Shown in pieces: positions 5,430 through 11,969 of a DNA stretch of 12,115 bases. The stretch is taken from contig DATDKZ010000191.1 of NCBI GenBank assembly GCA_036519575.1, positions 1-12,115 on the forward strand, written 5' to 3'. Source of the DNA: AC-69 sp036519575. GTDB lineage: Bacteria; Actinomycetota; UBA4738; HRBIN12. The notes beneath the pieces are model-generated. The model saw only the letters and a program-made list of their open reading frames with translations. It had not been told where the DNA came from and ran no database searches. The translations under genes and the position numbers were made by a program. Position 1 is the stretch's first letter. Each line of letters starts with the position of its first letter.

Positions 5430-7849
5430 GCCGTCACTCGGGTGCGCTCAGGGTCGTACAGGACGTCGTTCGAGACTTCGGCGGGGACGAGCCGCCCGAA
5501 GACCTCGACCTGGAGGCGGGTGCCGGGACCCATCTCCGGCGGAAGGTAGGCGAACGCCACGTTGCGGCGGACCGTGTACCCATACGAACAACTCCGGAGC
5601 CGGGCCACCACCCGTCCCTCGGCGTGCACCGCCTCGCCTCCGTAGATCGTCACGTACTCCGCGTCGCCCACGACCACGGTGCGGATCCGTGGCCGAGAGC
5701 CATCGTCGCGAGCAAGCGCCAACGCGTCCCGTCCCACGAAGTCACCCTTCTCCAGGTCGACGCAGAAGCCCAGCCCTGCGTCGTAAGGAGTATCGCTCGG
5801 CGTGATATCGATCCCGAAGTAGCGGTAGCCCTTCTCGATGCGCAGCGAGTCCAGGACCCGGTATCCGCCCGGAGCGAGGCCGTGGGGCCGCCCCGCGGTC
5901 ATGAGCCGATCCCACACCTGAACGGCCCACGTCGGATCGATGTAGAGCTCCCATCCCAACTCGCCCACGTACGTGATCCGTTGGGCGAAGACCGGGACCC
6001 CGGCGATCCGGATGGTCCGGGCCGTCAGGAAGGGGAAGGACTCGTTCGAGACATCGTCGGTGGAGACCGCCTCGAGCACGTCGCGGGCTCGAGGACCCCA
6101 CACGCCGATCACGGAGAGCTCCTCGGTCGCATCTCGGAGCTCGACCGGTCCATCCTCCTCCTCGACGTTGGATCTGAGCCATCCCAGATCGCCGTCGACG
6201 TAGCCTGCCCCGGTGACGACCCGGAACCGGCTCGGTTCCAGGCGCGTCACCGTCACGTCGGCCACGATGCCACCCCGCCGGTTCAGGAACTGCGTGTACA
6301 CGACGCTTCCCGCCGGCTTATCGATGCGGTTGTCGGCCACTCGCTCCATGAGTGAGACCGCACCGGTCCCCGATACCTCGATCTTGCCGAAGGATGACAT
6401 GTCGATGATCCCCACGCGTTCCCGAAACGCTGCATGCTCTGCGCGCACTCGCTCGAACCACGGCGGCTTCGACCATCCGAACTCATGCTGATCGGCCCCG
6501 GACATCCTCCACGTCTTGCCCGGTTCGAAGTAATCGCTCCGCTCCCATCCATTCTTCACCCCAAAGACGCACCCGAGGTCCTGAAGCCGTGTGTGCAGAG
6601 CCGAGAGGCGGCGAGGCCGCCCCCACTCGTCCTGATCGAAGGGGTAGCGGAGGAAGTAGTAGTACTTGTAGGCCTCGCGGGCACACTCGGCCGCGTACGC
6701 AGGGTCCCGGTGGTTCCGGCCGAACCGCCAGGCTCGATAAGGGGTCAGGTCCACATCGGTATCGCCCTCGATCATCCACTCAGCGATCGCCCTCCCGATC
6801 CCTCCGGCACCGCCGAAACCGTTCAGGGACAACCCTGCGGCCATCCAGAAGCCATGGATCCCCGGCATGGGACCAAGCAGTGGGTTCGCGTCCGGGGTCA
6901 TGGCATCGGGGTGGCATATGAGCTTCACCACCTCGGCTCCATCCAAGAACGGGAACCGGCGGATGGCACCCCGCATGAGCTGCTCGAACCGTTCGTAGTC
7001 CGGAGGCAGGGACCGGGCCGAGTGATCCCAGGGAACGCCGTCGACCCATCGGGCTGCCGGGTCGGGCTCGTACCCTCCGAACACCACTCCTCCGTGCTCG
7101 GACTTGCCGTACACGAGGTTGTCCGGGTCGCGGAAGCACGGCATGTCGCGAGGGAGCTCGGAGCCGGGCACGGCCTTCAACGCGACGTGCTGGTGGTCAA
7201 TTGGAGTCGACGGCACGAAGGCGCCGACCAGCTCCGCCACGCGCGGGGCCCAGATCCCGGCCGCGTTCACCACGACCTCCGCCTCGATCGGCCCGACGTC
7301 GGTGAGGACGCGGGAGACGGCGTGGTTCGGGGAGAGCTCGATCCCGGTGACCCGGACTCCCGTGCGGATCGTTGCCCCCTGCGCCCTCGCCGCCCTGGCC
7401 ACGGCGTGGGTGGCGGTGTGGGGGTCCAGGAAACCGTCTCCCGGCACGTAGACCGCTCCGTAGAGCGACTCGGGGCTGGCCGCCGGCATCAGGGCACCGG
7501 CCTCCTTCGCGGAGAGCAGCTCGACCTCGAGGCCGATCCCCTTGGCGCGAGAGACGCCGCGCTGGAGTTCGGCGAATTGCTCTGGGCTGGAGGCCAGTCG
7601 CAAGCTCCCAACCGCCTCGAACGCCCCGAGCTCCTTGTAGAGCTCGATCGAGTAGCGGCGGAACCGCATCATCGTCGGTGAGGGATTGAAGATCGTCACC
7701 AATCCCACGGCGTGACTGGTCGACCCGCTCGTGAGCTCGCCCTTCTCGAGCACGAGGACGTCGGTGAGGCCCGCCTTCACTAGGTGCAGGGCGACGCTGC
7801 ATCCGGTGATCCCTCCCCCGATCACCACGACTCTGGCCCGATCCACCAT
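5426..7849 (-). CDS. Dimethylglycine/sarcosine dehydrogenase-type flavoprotein, FAD oxidoreductase fused to GcvT domain (copy B)
   Basis: Protein of 807 aa from the ATG at 7849; the GTG one codon later is also possible, and a GGGGGGA run almost abuts both. Domain order equals the plus-strand paralogue. The FAD domain has V-V-V-I-G-G-G-I-T-G (G11, G13, G16). S-G-S-T-S-H-A-V-G-L holds H46, the presumed covalent-flavin histidine. H219 (D-H-Q-H) and Y247 (L-V-Y-G) are the likely active-site pair. The linker has G-V-K-N-G-W-E-R. The GcvT half has D531 (I-V-A-D-V-T), G-E-L-G-W-E-L-Y at 629-636, R-I-E-K-G-Y-R at 670-676 and D-L-E-K-G-D-F-V-G-R-D. It should demethylate a secondary or tertiary N-methyl amine and load the one-carbon unit on folate. 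Divergence around the flavin and substrate pocket suggests a different substrate from copy A. It follows the transporter gene by 61 bp and is coupled to the kinase by a 4-bp overlap. Confidence 0.87.
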   Translation of the reverse strand: MVDRARVVVIGGGITGCSVALHLVKAGLTDVLVLEKGELTSGSTSHAVGLVTIFNPSPTMMRFRRYSIELYKELGAFEAVGSLRLASSPEQFAELQRGVSRAKGIGLEVELLSAKEAGALMPAASPESLYGAVYVPGDGFLDPHTATHAVARAARAQGATIRTGVRVTGIELSPNHAVSRVLTDVGPIEAEVVVNAAGIWAPRVAELVGAFVPSTPIDHQHVALKAVPGSELPRDMPCFRDPDNLVYGKSEHGGVVFGGYEPDPAARWVDGVPWDHSARSLPPDYERFEQLMRGAIRRFPFLDGAEVVKLICHPDAMTPDANPLLGPMPGIHGFWMAAGLSLNGFGGAGGIGRAIAEWMIEGDTDVDLTPYRAWRFGRNHRDPAYAAECAREAYKYYYFLRYPFDQDEWGRPRRLSALHTRLQDLGCVFGVKNGWERSDYFEPGKTWRMSGADQHEFGWSKPPWFERVRAEHAAFRERVGIIDMSSFGKIEVSGTGAVSLMERVADNRIDKPAGSVVYTQFLNRRGGIVADVTVTRLEPSRFRVVTGAGYVDGDLGWLRSNVEEEDGPVELRDATEELSVIGVWGPRARDVLEAVSTDDVSNESFPFLTARTIRIAGVPVFAQRITYVGELGWELYIDPTWAVQVWDRLMTAGRPHGLAPGGYRVLDSLRIEKGYRYFGIDITPSDTPYDAGLGFCVDLEKGDFVGRDALALARDDGSRPRIRTVVVGDAEYVTIYGGEAVHAEGRVVARLRSCSYGYTVRRNVAFAYLPPEMGPGTRLQVEVFGRLVPAEVSNDVLYDPERTRVTA

Positions 7850-7864
7850 TCCCCCCGACGCGGT

Positions 7865-7893
7865 GGTGGGGCGGGAACCAACCCCGCCCCACC
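7865..7893 (-). terminator. Strong GC hairpin between transporter and flavoprotein genes
   Basis: A perfect 11-bp inverted repeat (GGTGGGGCGGG, 7-nt loop, CCCGCCCCACC) lies 17 nt after the transporter stop and 15 nt before the flavoprotein start, in the minus-strand transcript. No T-tract follows. It could be a partial terminator, a stability or processing element that sets transporter versus oxidase levels, or a structure affecting initiation at 7849. The structure is certain; its role is inferred. Confidence 0.6.
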
Positions 7894-7910
7894 GATCTTC
7901 GACCCGTTCC

Positions 7911-9548
7911 TTACTCGGGTGGGATCTCCGCGAACGCGTATTCCACCTTGATCCCCTTCGAGGCCTTCACTTGCTTCATGATGAAGTACACGATCAGCCC
8001 GAACGCCGCCGTCCCGATCACGATCAGGTACGGGAACGCGCTGGTGGTGTAAGCAAGCCCGAGGCCCGGCACGAACAGGAACGCCCCGACCATGAACGCC
8101 CCGAACAGGAACCCGAGCGTCCCGAAGATCGCGACCATCGGCGTGGTGCCGAACCGGTACTTCGCACCCGGCGAGGCCTCGTACAGTTTCTTCGCTCGGT
8201 ACGGCAGTAGAGCCGCCGCGAGCGCCGAGAGCGTCATCACCGCCCCGTTCGCGAACGTGATCCCTAGAGCCCACTTCGTGCTCCAGTCCGCGATCTTGTT
8301 GAATCCGAAGATCACCGGGATGGCCGCGACGAAGTACGCCAGATGAGCATTGACCGGTGTCTTCCACCTCGGGTGGACACGGCTGAACCAGTCGGGCAGC
8401 AAGCCGTCCAGCCCCTGGGCCACCATGATCCGGGTGCATCCGATGTAGCAGTTACAGACGATCTGGAAGGAGTTCAAGATGAACCCCACCCCGATGATCG
8501 CGACGATGATCGGGCTCGCTGTCAGCCCCATCGCGATCAGGTTCGGGAACATGTATCCCCCCCCGATCAGCGCCTTGCCGTTCAAGTACCAGTATCCCGA
8601 CGATGCCACGCGGATGCCGTCACCACCGATCCCGTGGTTCATCGCCACCGCGAGCAGGAGCAGTAGCCCAGCGGTCGCGGCGAGGGAGCCCACGATGATG
8701 AACAGCTGGTTGCGGAACACGTGAGCGTTCTTGATCTCGCCCCCCTGCTCGACCGAGTACGTGGCCCACTGCAGGCTCGTCCACGCGATCGGGGCGACCA
8801 TGAGCGTGCCGAACAGGTAGAACGGCGGGTTGAAGTCGACGCCTCCGGCGGCAGCCGCCGCCTTCGCCTGACCGAAGAAGTTCTTCACGCCGTCGACGGC
8901 GCCCGCGAAGGAGTTGATCTTCGCGTGGAACGCCGAAGGGTTCGTCGTGAGGAACAGGAGCAGCACGATCCCGAATGACAACAGGATCGCGTACCACATC
9001 AGGTACTGGAATCGGACGTAGTTGCGGAACCCGCTCACGAGCAGCACGAGCGCGATCGCCGCGTTCGCGAGGCTGATGATGATGATGCCGTTCGAGGTGG
9101 CCGCCCACGTGCCGATCGTCGTGAACGCGTGGATGTCCGTCGTCACGCCGAGCCCGAGGAAGGTCGGCGCGATACCGAGCGCCGCGAGCAACCACCCCGA
9201 TAGGGCCACCCACTGGAGGATCCATACGACGAAGAACGCGAAGACGACGGTGAACCCGAAACCGCCCCCGAACACGCGGCTCTGGAACACGTAGTCGCCA
9301 CCGGACCGAGGTAAGGCCGTGGCCAACCACGTGTAGGCGAGCGCGATCGGAAGCTCGAACAGGAACGCGAACAGGATCCCCAGGACGAGGTTGGACCCCT
9401 GGAAAGCCGTCGGGGCCCATAGGTACGTCCAGGGGAAGATCACCCCCATCGTCAAGATGTTGTAGATGAACGCCGAGTACGGCGACATGACCCGGACGAG
9501 TCCGGAGGCTCGTCTGGTGAAGACCTGAGGAACTGCGACCTCGGCCAT
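7911..9548 (-). CDS. APC-superfamily amino acid/amine permease
   Basis: Protein of 545 aa from the ATG at 9548, preceded by AAGGAGG; the frame runs upstream to 9635, but that part is Pro/Arg-rich, hydrophilic and covers the ribosome site. It is an integral membrane protein with roughly 12-13 hydrophobic helices starting near residue 24. The hallmark P-R-S-G-G-D-Y-V-F-x-S-R at 80-91 is the conserved third-helix region of APC amino acid permeases. A hydrophilic, Ala-rich loop (about 203-241) interrupts the helices, and the C-terminus ends in a short charged tail (K-V-K-A-S-K-G-I). It probably imports an amino acid, amine or related zwitterion by proton or sodium symport or by exchange. It lies directly upstream of the DMGDH-type flavoprotein, so the substrate may be a methylated amine or amino acid. 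Betaine carriers are usually BCCT rather than APC, so the exact cargo is open. Confidence 0.85.
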   Translation of the reverse strand: MAEVAVPQVFTRRASGLVRVMSPYSAFIYNILTMGVIFPWTYLWAPTAFQGSNLVLGILFAFLFELPIALAYTWLATALPRSGGDYVFQSRVFGGGFGFTVVFAFFVVWILQWVALSGWLLAALGIAPTFLGLGVTTDIHAFTTIGTWAATSNGIIIISLANAAIALVLLVSGFRNYVRFQYLMWYAILLSFGIVLLLFLTTNPSAFHAKINSFAGAVDGVKNFFGQAKAAAAAGGVDFNPPFYLFGTLMVAPIAWTSLQWATYSVEQGGEIKNAHVFRNQLFIIVGSLAATAGLLLLLAVAMNHGIGGDGIRVASSGYWYLNGKALIGGGYMFPNLIAMGLTASPIIVAIIGVGFILNSFQIVCNCYIGCTRIMVAQGLDGLLPDWFSRVHPRWKTPVNAHLAYFVAAIPVIFGFNKIADWSTKWALGITFANGAVMTLSALAAALLPYRAKKLYEASPGAKYRFGTTPMVAIFGTLGFLFGAFMVGAFLFVPGLGLAYTTSAFPYLIVIGTAAFGLIVYFIMKQVKASKGIKVEYAFAEIPPE

Positions 9549-9552
9549 CCCC

Positions 9553-9559
9553 CCTCCTT
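9553..9559 (-). promoter_or_regulatory. Ribosome binding site AAGGAGG
   Basis: AAGGAGG on the minus strand, 4 nt before the ATG at 9548. It sets the transporter start and argues against the longer frame from 9635. Confidence 0.7.
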
Positions 9560-9585
9560 GCAAATCCCCTCGCCTTCGGGGCGGG

Positions 9586-10587
9586 CTACCCGGAGGTGAA
9601 CTGATGCCCGATGACGTCTCCATCCTTGATCGCAACGATCAGCCCTCGCAACACCCCCTCCCCGTACTCGCTCCCCGGATTGAGCGCGAGCGTTCGACCG
9701 TATTTCGTTAACCCTTTCGATTCGTGGATGTGGCCGTGCAGGCCGACCGTCGGTTGGTAGGACGAGAGCGCGTCGGCCACGCTCTGGCTCCCCGCTCCGT
9801 AGTAGATCGCCTGCCCATTCTTCGTGAGCGGAGCCGGCGGCCAGACGGAAGCGTCGAGCTTCATGCACGTGTCCAGCCCCGAGTCGAGCGGAGGGCAGTG
9901 GAAGTTGAAAACGCACCTCGATGGGTCGGCCACGTCGGCCATGAGCTTCTCGACGAGCTCGCCGATCTGCTCGTCCGTCCGCTCGCGCGGCGTGTCCCAG
10001 GGCGTGGGCGTCGAGTAGCCGATCGTGGCCATCGAGTGGGCGTCGTCCAGGGGCACGATCCGGTTCTCGCAGTTCACCACCCGGTCGAGCGCGACCTCGT
10101 CCATGGCCGACAGGACCTCCTCCGTGTCGTCGTTGCCCCCGCACAGGTAGACGCGAACGTGGGTCCCGCCGAGGCGGTCCTCCGCGAGCTCGACCCACTC
10201 CGCCAGCCGGGCCTTGGCCAGCTCGTCGAACTTCCGGTCGATCCGGTCCTGATGACCTTCGTACCAACCGTACTCGTCTCGGTCGCACTCGAACCAGTAG
10301 AAGCCAAGTGTGTCCAGGCTCTTCTTGAACTCCGCGAGCTCCTCCGGGCTGGCGAGAACGTGCTTCTGCCCGTGGAGCCCGGCTCGCCAGACGCCCCCAG
10401 CGTCGCGAACGATGGGGACGAGCAGCTTGCCCATGAGATCGCCACCGAAGACGAGGGCGTCGACCTCGTAGAACTTCGCGGCATTCAGGAACTTTCGGTA
10501 GGTGGGCTCGGACCCGTGGATGTCGCACGCGTAGAACAGGCGCGTGGGTTCGCCCTCGGCTTTCCGTTTCTTGGTGAACAGTCCCAT
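9586..10587 (-). CDS. Calcineurin-like metallophosphoesterase
   Basis: Protein of 333 aa from the ATG at 10587. The metallophosphoesterase motifs appear in order: D-I-H at 22-24, G-G-D at 48-50, G-N-D-D at 151-154, F-H-C at 229-231 and G-H-I-H at 285-288, enough to bind a two-metal centre and cleave a phosphoester. In place of the usual G-N-H-D/E, the third motif reads G-N-D-D, so the histidine that often serves as general acid is missing. Related phosphodiesterase subfamilies also vary here, so activity is still likely. A basic N-terminus (K-K-R-K) and no signal peptide suggest a cytoplasmic enzyme. It starts 2 bp after the nucleotidyltransferase-like gene (TAG, GG, ATG), with CAGGGG inside that gene as ribosome site, and is surely co-transcribed with it. 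The transporter follows 37 bp downstream. Substrate unknown. Confidence 0.85.
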   Translation of the reverse strand: MGLFTKKRKAEGEPTRLFYACDIHGSEPTYRKFLNAAKFYEVDALVFGGDLMGKLLVPIVRDAGGVWRAGLHGQKHVLASPEELAEFKKSLDTLGFYWFECDRDEYGWYEGHQDRIDRKFDELAKARLAEWVELAEDRLGGTHVRVYLCGGNDDTEEVLSAMDEVALDRVVNCENRIVPLDDAHSMATIGYSTPTPWDTPRERTDEQIGELVEKLMADVADPSRCVFNFHCPPLDSGLDTCMKLDASVWPPAPLTKNGQAIYYGAGSQSVADALSSYQPTVGLHGHIHESKGLTKYGRTLALNPGSEYGEGVLRGLIVAIKDGDVIGHQFTSG

Positions 10588-10589
10588 CC

Positions 10590-11360
10590 CTACAGCCCCT
10601 GCATCTCCGGGGCGAGCTCACCGACGTCCCGGAACCATTTCTTTCGGTCGCCCACCTTGGCTCGGAGCTTCCAGCCCAGGCTCTTGGGCCTCGCCTCGAT
10701 GCGGGCCAGGGCCAGATCGACCTGTTCGGCCACTCCGCGCTTCTCCTCGTCGGACAGCTGTGGATATGCGGCTGCGATCTGCTTCACCTTGGTCAGGTTC
10801 ATCGTGAGCGTCCGCCACCAGCCCCAGTCTCCCGCGCACACGCCGGCCACAAGTCCGACGTTGATCGTGTCGCCGTCCCGATCGCCGAGCGGATGCTCGA
10901 GAAGCAGCATGATCGTGTCGATGACGTCCTTCTCGTTGATCTGGACGATCTGCATCTTCTGCATCAGCATCTCGGCCAGTGGGATCGTGTCCTCTTCCTG
11001 TTCCAGCCGGCCGTTCCAGCGCACGGTGTGGCAGAACTCCAGCTTGTCCAGGAAGACATCCAGATGCAGCGTCGTGGCCGGATGGTTGAGGACCATCCGC
11101 GAACCCTCAGACTCGACGTACGTCATCTCGTCCTCCACGTAGCCCTCGCGCGCGAGCAGCGCGCGAAGCTGCCTGGCCTGCTTGCCGTAGGCGGCGAAGT
11201 CGATGTCCGTGTACAGCCGCTTCAGGGCTTCCTGGAGCCTGGCGTGCCGGGGACACCGTCGTTTGAACGCCAGGGCTCCGAGCAGCCGAAGGGTGACGCC
11301 ATCTGCTCGAGCAGCACGGAGCAGGCGCTCGGCCTCGGCCTCAAAGGCCTCCTTGTCCAT
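10590..11360 (-). CDS. Nucleotidyltransferase-fold protein (AbiEii-like/unknown)
   Basis: Protein of 256 aa from the ATG at 11360; the ribosome site is poor (GGACGGG adjacent, a better GGAGGAGG 16 nt away). The N-terminal half looks like a nucleotidyltransferase fold: L-R-L-L-G-A-L-A at 24-31 in the position of the substrate-binding G-G/S motif, an acidic pair T-D-I-D-F at 51-55, and a third acidic strand L-H-L-D-V-F at 98-103 (D101). After this come I-P-L-A-E-M-L-M-Q-K and N-E-K-D-V-I-D-T, the sequence type seen where AbiEii-like and related nucleotidyltransferases bind lysine/aspartate near the base. The C-terminal part is helical and basic. The motif order supports the fold; the transferred nucleotide and acceptor are unknown, and an antitoxin-like partner gene is not present. 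It heads the minus-strand run, 2 bp ahead of the phosphoesterase. Confidence 0.6.
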   Translation of the reverse strand: MDKEAFEAEAERLLRAARADGVTLRLLGALAFKRRCPRHARLQEALKRLYTDIDFAAYGKQARQLRALLAREGYVEDEMTYVESEGSRMVLNHPATTLHLDVFLDKLEFCHTVRWNGRLEQEEDTIPLAEMLMQKMQIVQINEKDVIDTIMLLLEHPLGDRDGDTINVGLVAGVCAGDWGWWRTLTMNLTKVKQIAAAYPQLSDEEKRGVAEQVDLALARIEARPKSLGWKLRAKVGDRKKWFRDVGELAPEMQGL

Positions 11361-11408
11361 CCCGTCCGTGTGCGGGCCTCCTCCGATGGCTGCAACCGGA
11401 CCGGCGCG

Positions 11409-11437
11409 AGTGTGTTCCGTTTGTGTTTGGGACGCAA
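11409..11437 (-). promoter_or_regulatory. Possible promoter for the minus-strand operon
   Basis: On the minus strand TTGCGT and CACACT are 17 nt apart, upstream of the ATG at 11360. Half of each hexamer matches the vegetative consensus. It sits right after the terminator-like hairpin, a sensible place for a new promoter, but the match is weak. Confidence 0.22.
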
Positions 11438-11467
11438 GCGGCGGCGCGGGAGGACCTCCCCCGCCGC
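11438..11467 (-). terminator. GC-rich hairpin downstream of the secreted AOC-like gene
   Basis: GCGGCGG (11438-11444) pairs with CCGCCGC (11461-11467). A 3-nt bulge follows, then GGGAGG/CCTCCC close a tight loop. In the minus-strand transcript it lies 22 nt after the stop at 11490 and is followed by only two T residues. It is a terminator candidate separating this gene from the six-gene run. Confidence 0.55.
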
Positions 11468-11489
11468 CGCCATCCGGAACCGGACCGGC

Positions 11490-11957
11490 TCAGTTCAGGT
11501 TGAACGTGAAGTCGCACCTCCCGACGTCGTCGGTTCCCACGAAGCAGTGGAGATCTAAGCTGCCCGAGGCGCCGGAGTAGGTCCCCGTTCCGCCGGTCAC
11601 CACACCCACGCTGTCCTTAGTGTCGTAGAACGGCGTCTCGACGGTGATCTGGCCACCCGCCAGGAACGTGGTCCAGACACACTCCCAGGATCCCTTCTTC
11701 GGAGCGATCCGAACGCACCAGCCCTGGTCACTGCCCACCACCGAGGTATCGGTCGCGTCGTAGACCTTGTTGCTGAACGTCAGCTGGTCTCCCCGGCTAT
11801 CGCCCGGCTTCCCGATATCGATCGCGGTGTCGGTGACCGCATGCTCGACCACCTTCAGAGTCGTGGCGGCCGACGCCGACGTCCCGACGAGCGACGCCAC
11901 GGTCGTGCCCCCAGCGACGAGCACTCCCGCCACGATGAGCGCGAGCTTCTTCCGCAT
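11490..11957 (-). CDS. Secreted allene-oxide-cyclase-like (AOC barrel/dirigent-like) protein
   Basis: Protein of 155 aa from the ATG at 11957, with AAGGGAGG 4 nt upstream; an upstream ATG at 11999 would add 14 hydrophilic residues and bury the ribosome site. Residues 1-30 are a clear signal peptide (M-R-K-K, hydrophobic core, S-A-S-A cleavage). The mature part matches the AOC-like beta-barrel pattern: G-D-Q-L-T-F-S-N at 56-63, D-Q-G-W-C-V-R at 77-83, S-W-E-C-V-W at 90-95, G-G-Q-I-T-V at 101-106 and G-G-T-G-T-Y-S-G-A-S-G at 122-132, ending F-T-F-N-L. Four cysteines (81, 93, 138, 148) could form two disulfides outside the cell. In plants such barrels are allene oxide cyclases or dirigent proteins; in actinobacteria the role is unknown. 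A hairpin separates it from the operon at 11360, so a functional link to that operon is not implied. Confidence 0.75.
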   Translation of the reverse strand: MRKKLALIVAGVLVAGGTTVASLVGTSASAATTLKVVEHAVTDTAIDIGKPGDSRGDQLTFSNKVYDATDTSVVGSDQGWCVRIAPKKGSWECVWTTFLAGGQITVETPFYDTKDSVGVVTGGTGTYSGASGSLDLHCFVGTDDVGRCDFTFNLN

Positions 11958-11961
11958 GGCG

Positions 11962-11969
11962 CCTCCCTT
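11962..11969 (-). promoter_or_regulatory. Ribosome binding site AAGGGAGG
   Basis: Minus-strand AAGGGAGG, 4 nt before the ATG at 11957. It selects this start over the in-frame ATG at 11999. Confidence 0.7.

Larger units (their letters stand above)
11394..11489. repeat. 12-bp direct repeat AACCGGACCGGC flanking the hairpin
   Basis: AACCGGACCGGC occurs at 11394-11405 and 11478-11489, on either side of the terminator-like hairpin and in the same orientation. In GC-rich DNA this can arise by chance; a protein-binding role is possible but unsupported. Confidence 0.4.

Noticed and set aside
6434..7681. 415-codon plus-strand open frame opposite flavoprotein B.
   Set aside because: Same reason: antisense shadow of a well-supported gene.
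9549..9585. GC-rich imperfect hairpin between phosphoesterase and transporter as a terminator.
   Set aside because: The stem is short and bulged, overlaps the transporter's ribosome site region, and lacks a T-tract; operon continuity is more likely.
9724..11142. Long plus-strand open frame (about 472 codons) opposite the phosphoesterase and nucleotidyltransferase genes.
   Set aside because: It spans two minus-strand genes with clear motifs, crosses their junction, is low-complexity in composition and shows no recognisable domain: a GC-driven shadow.
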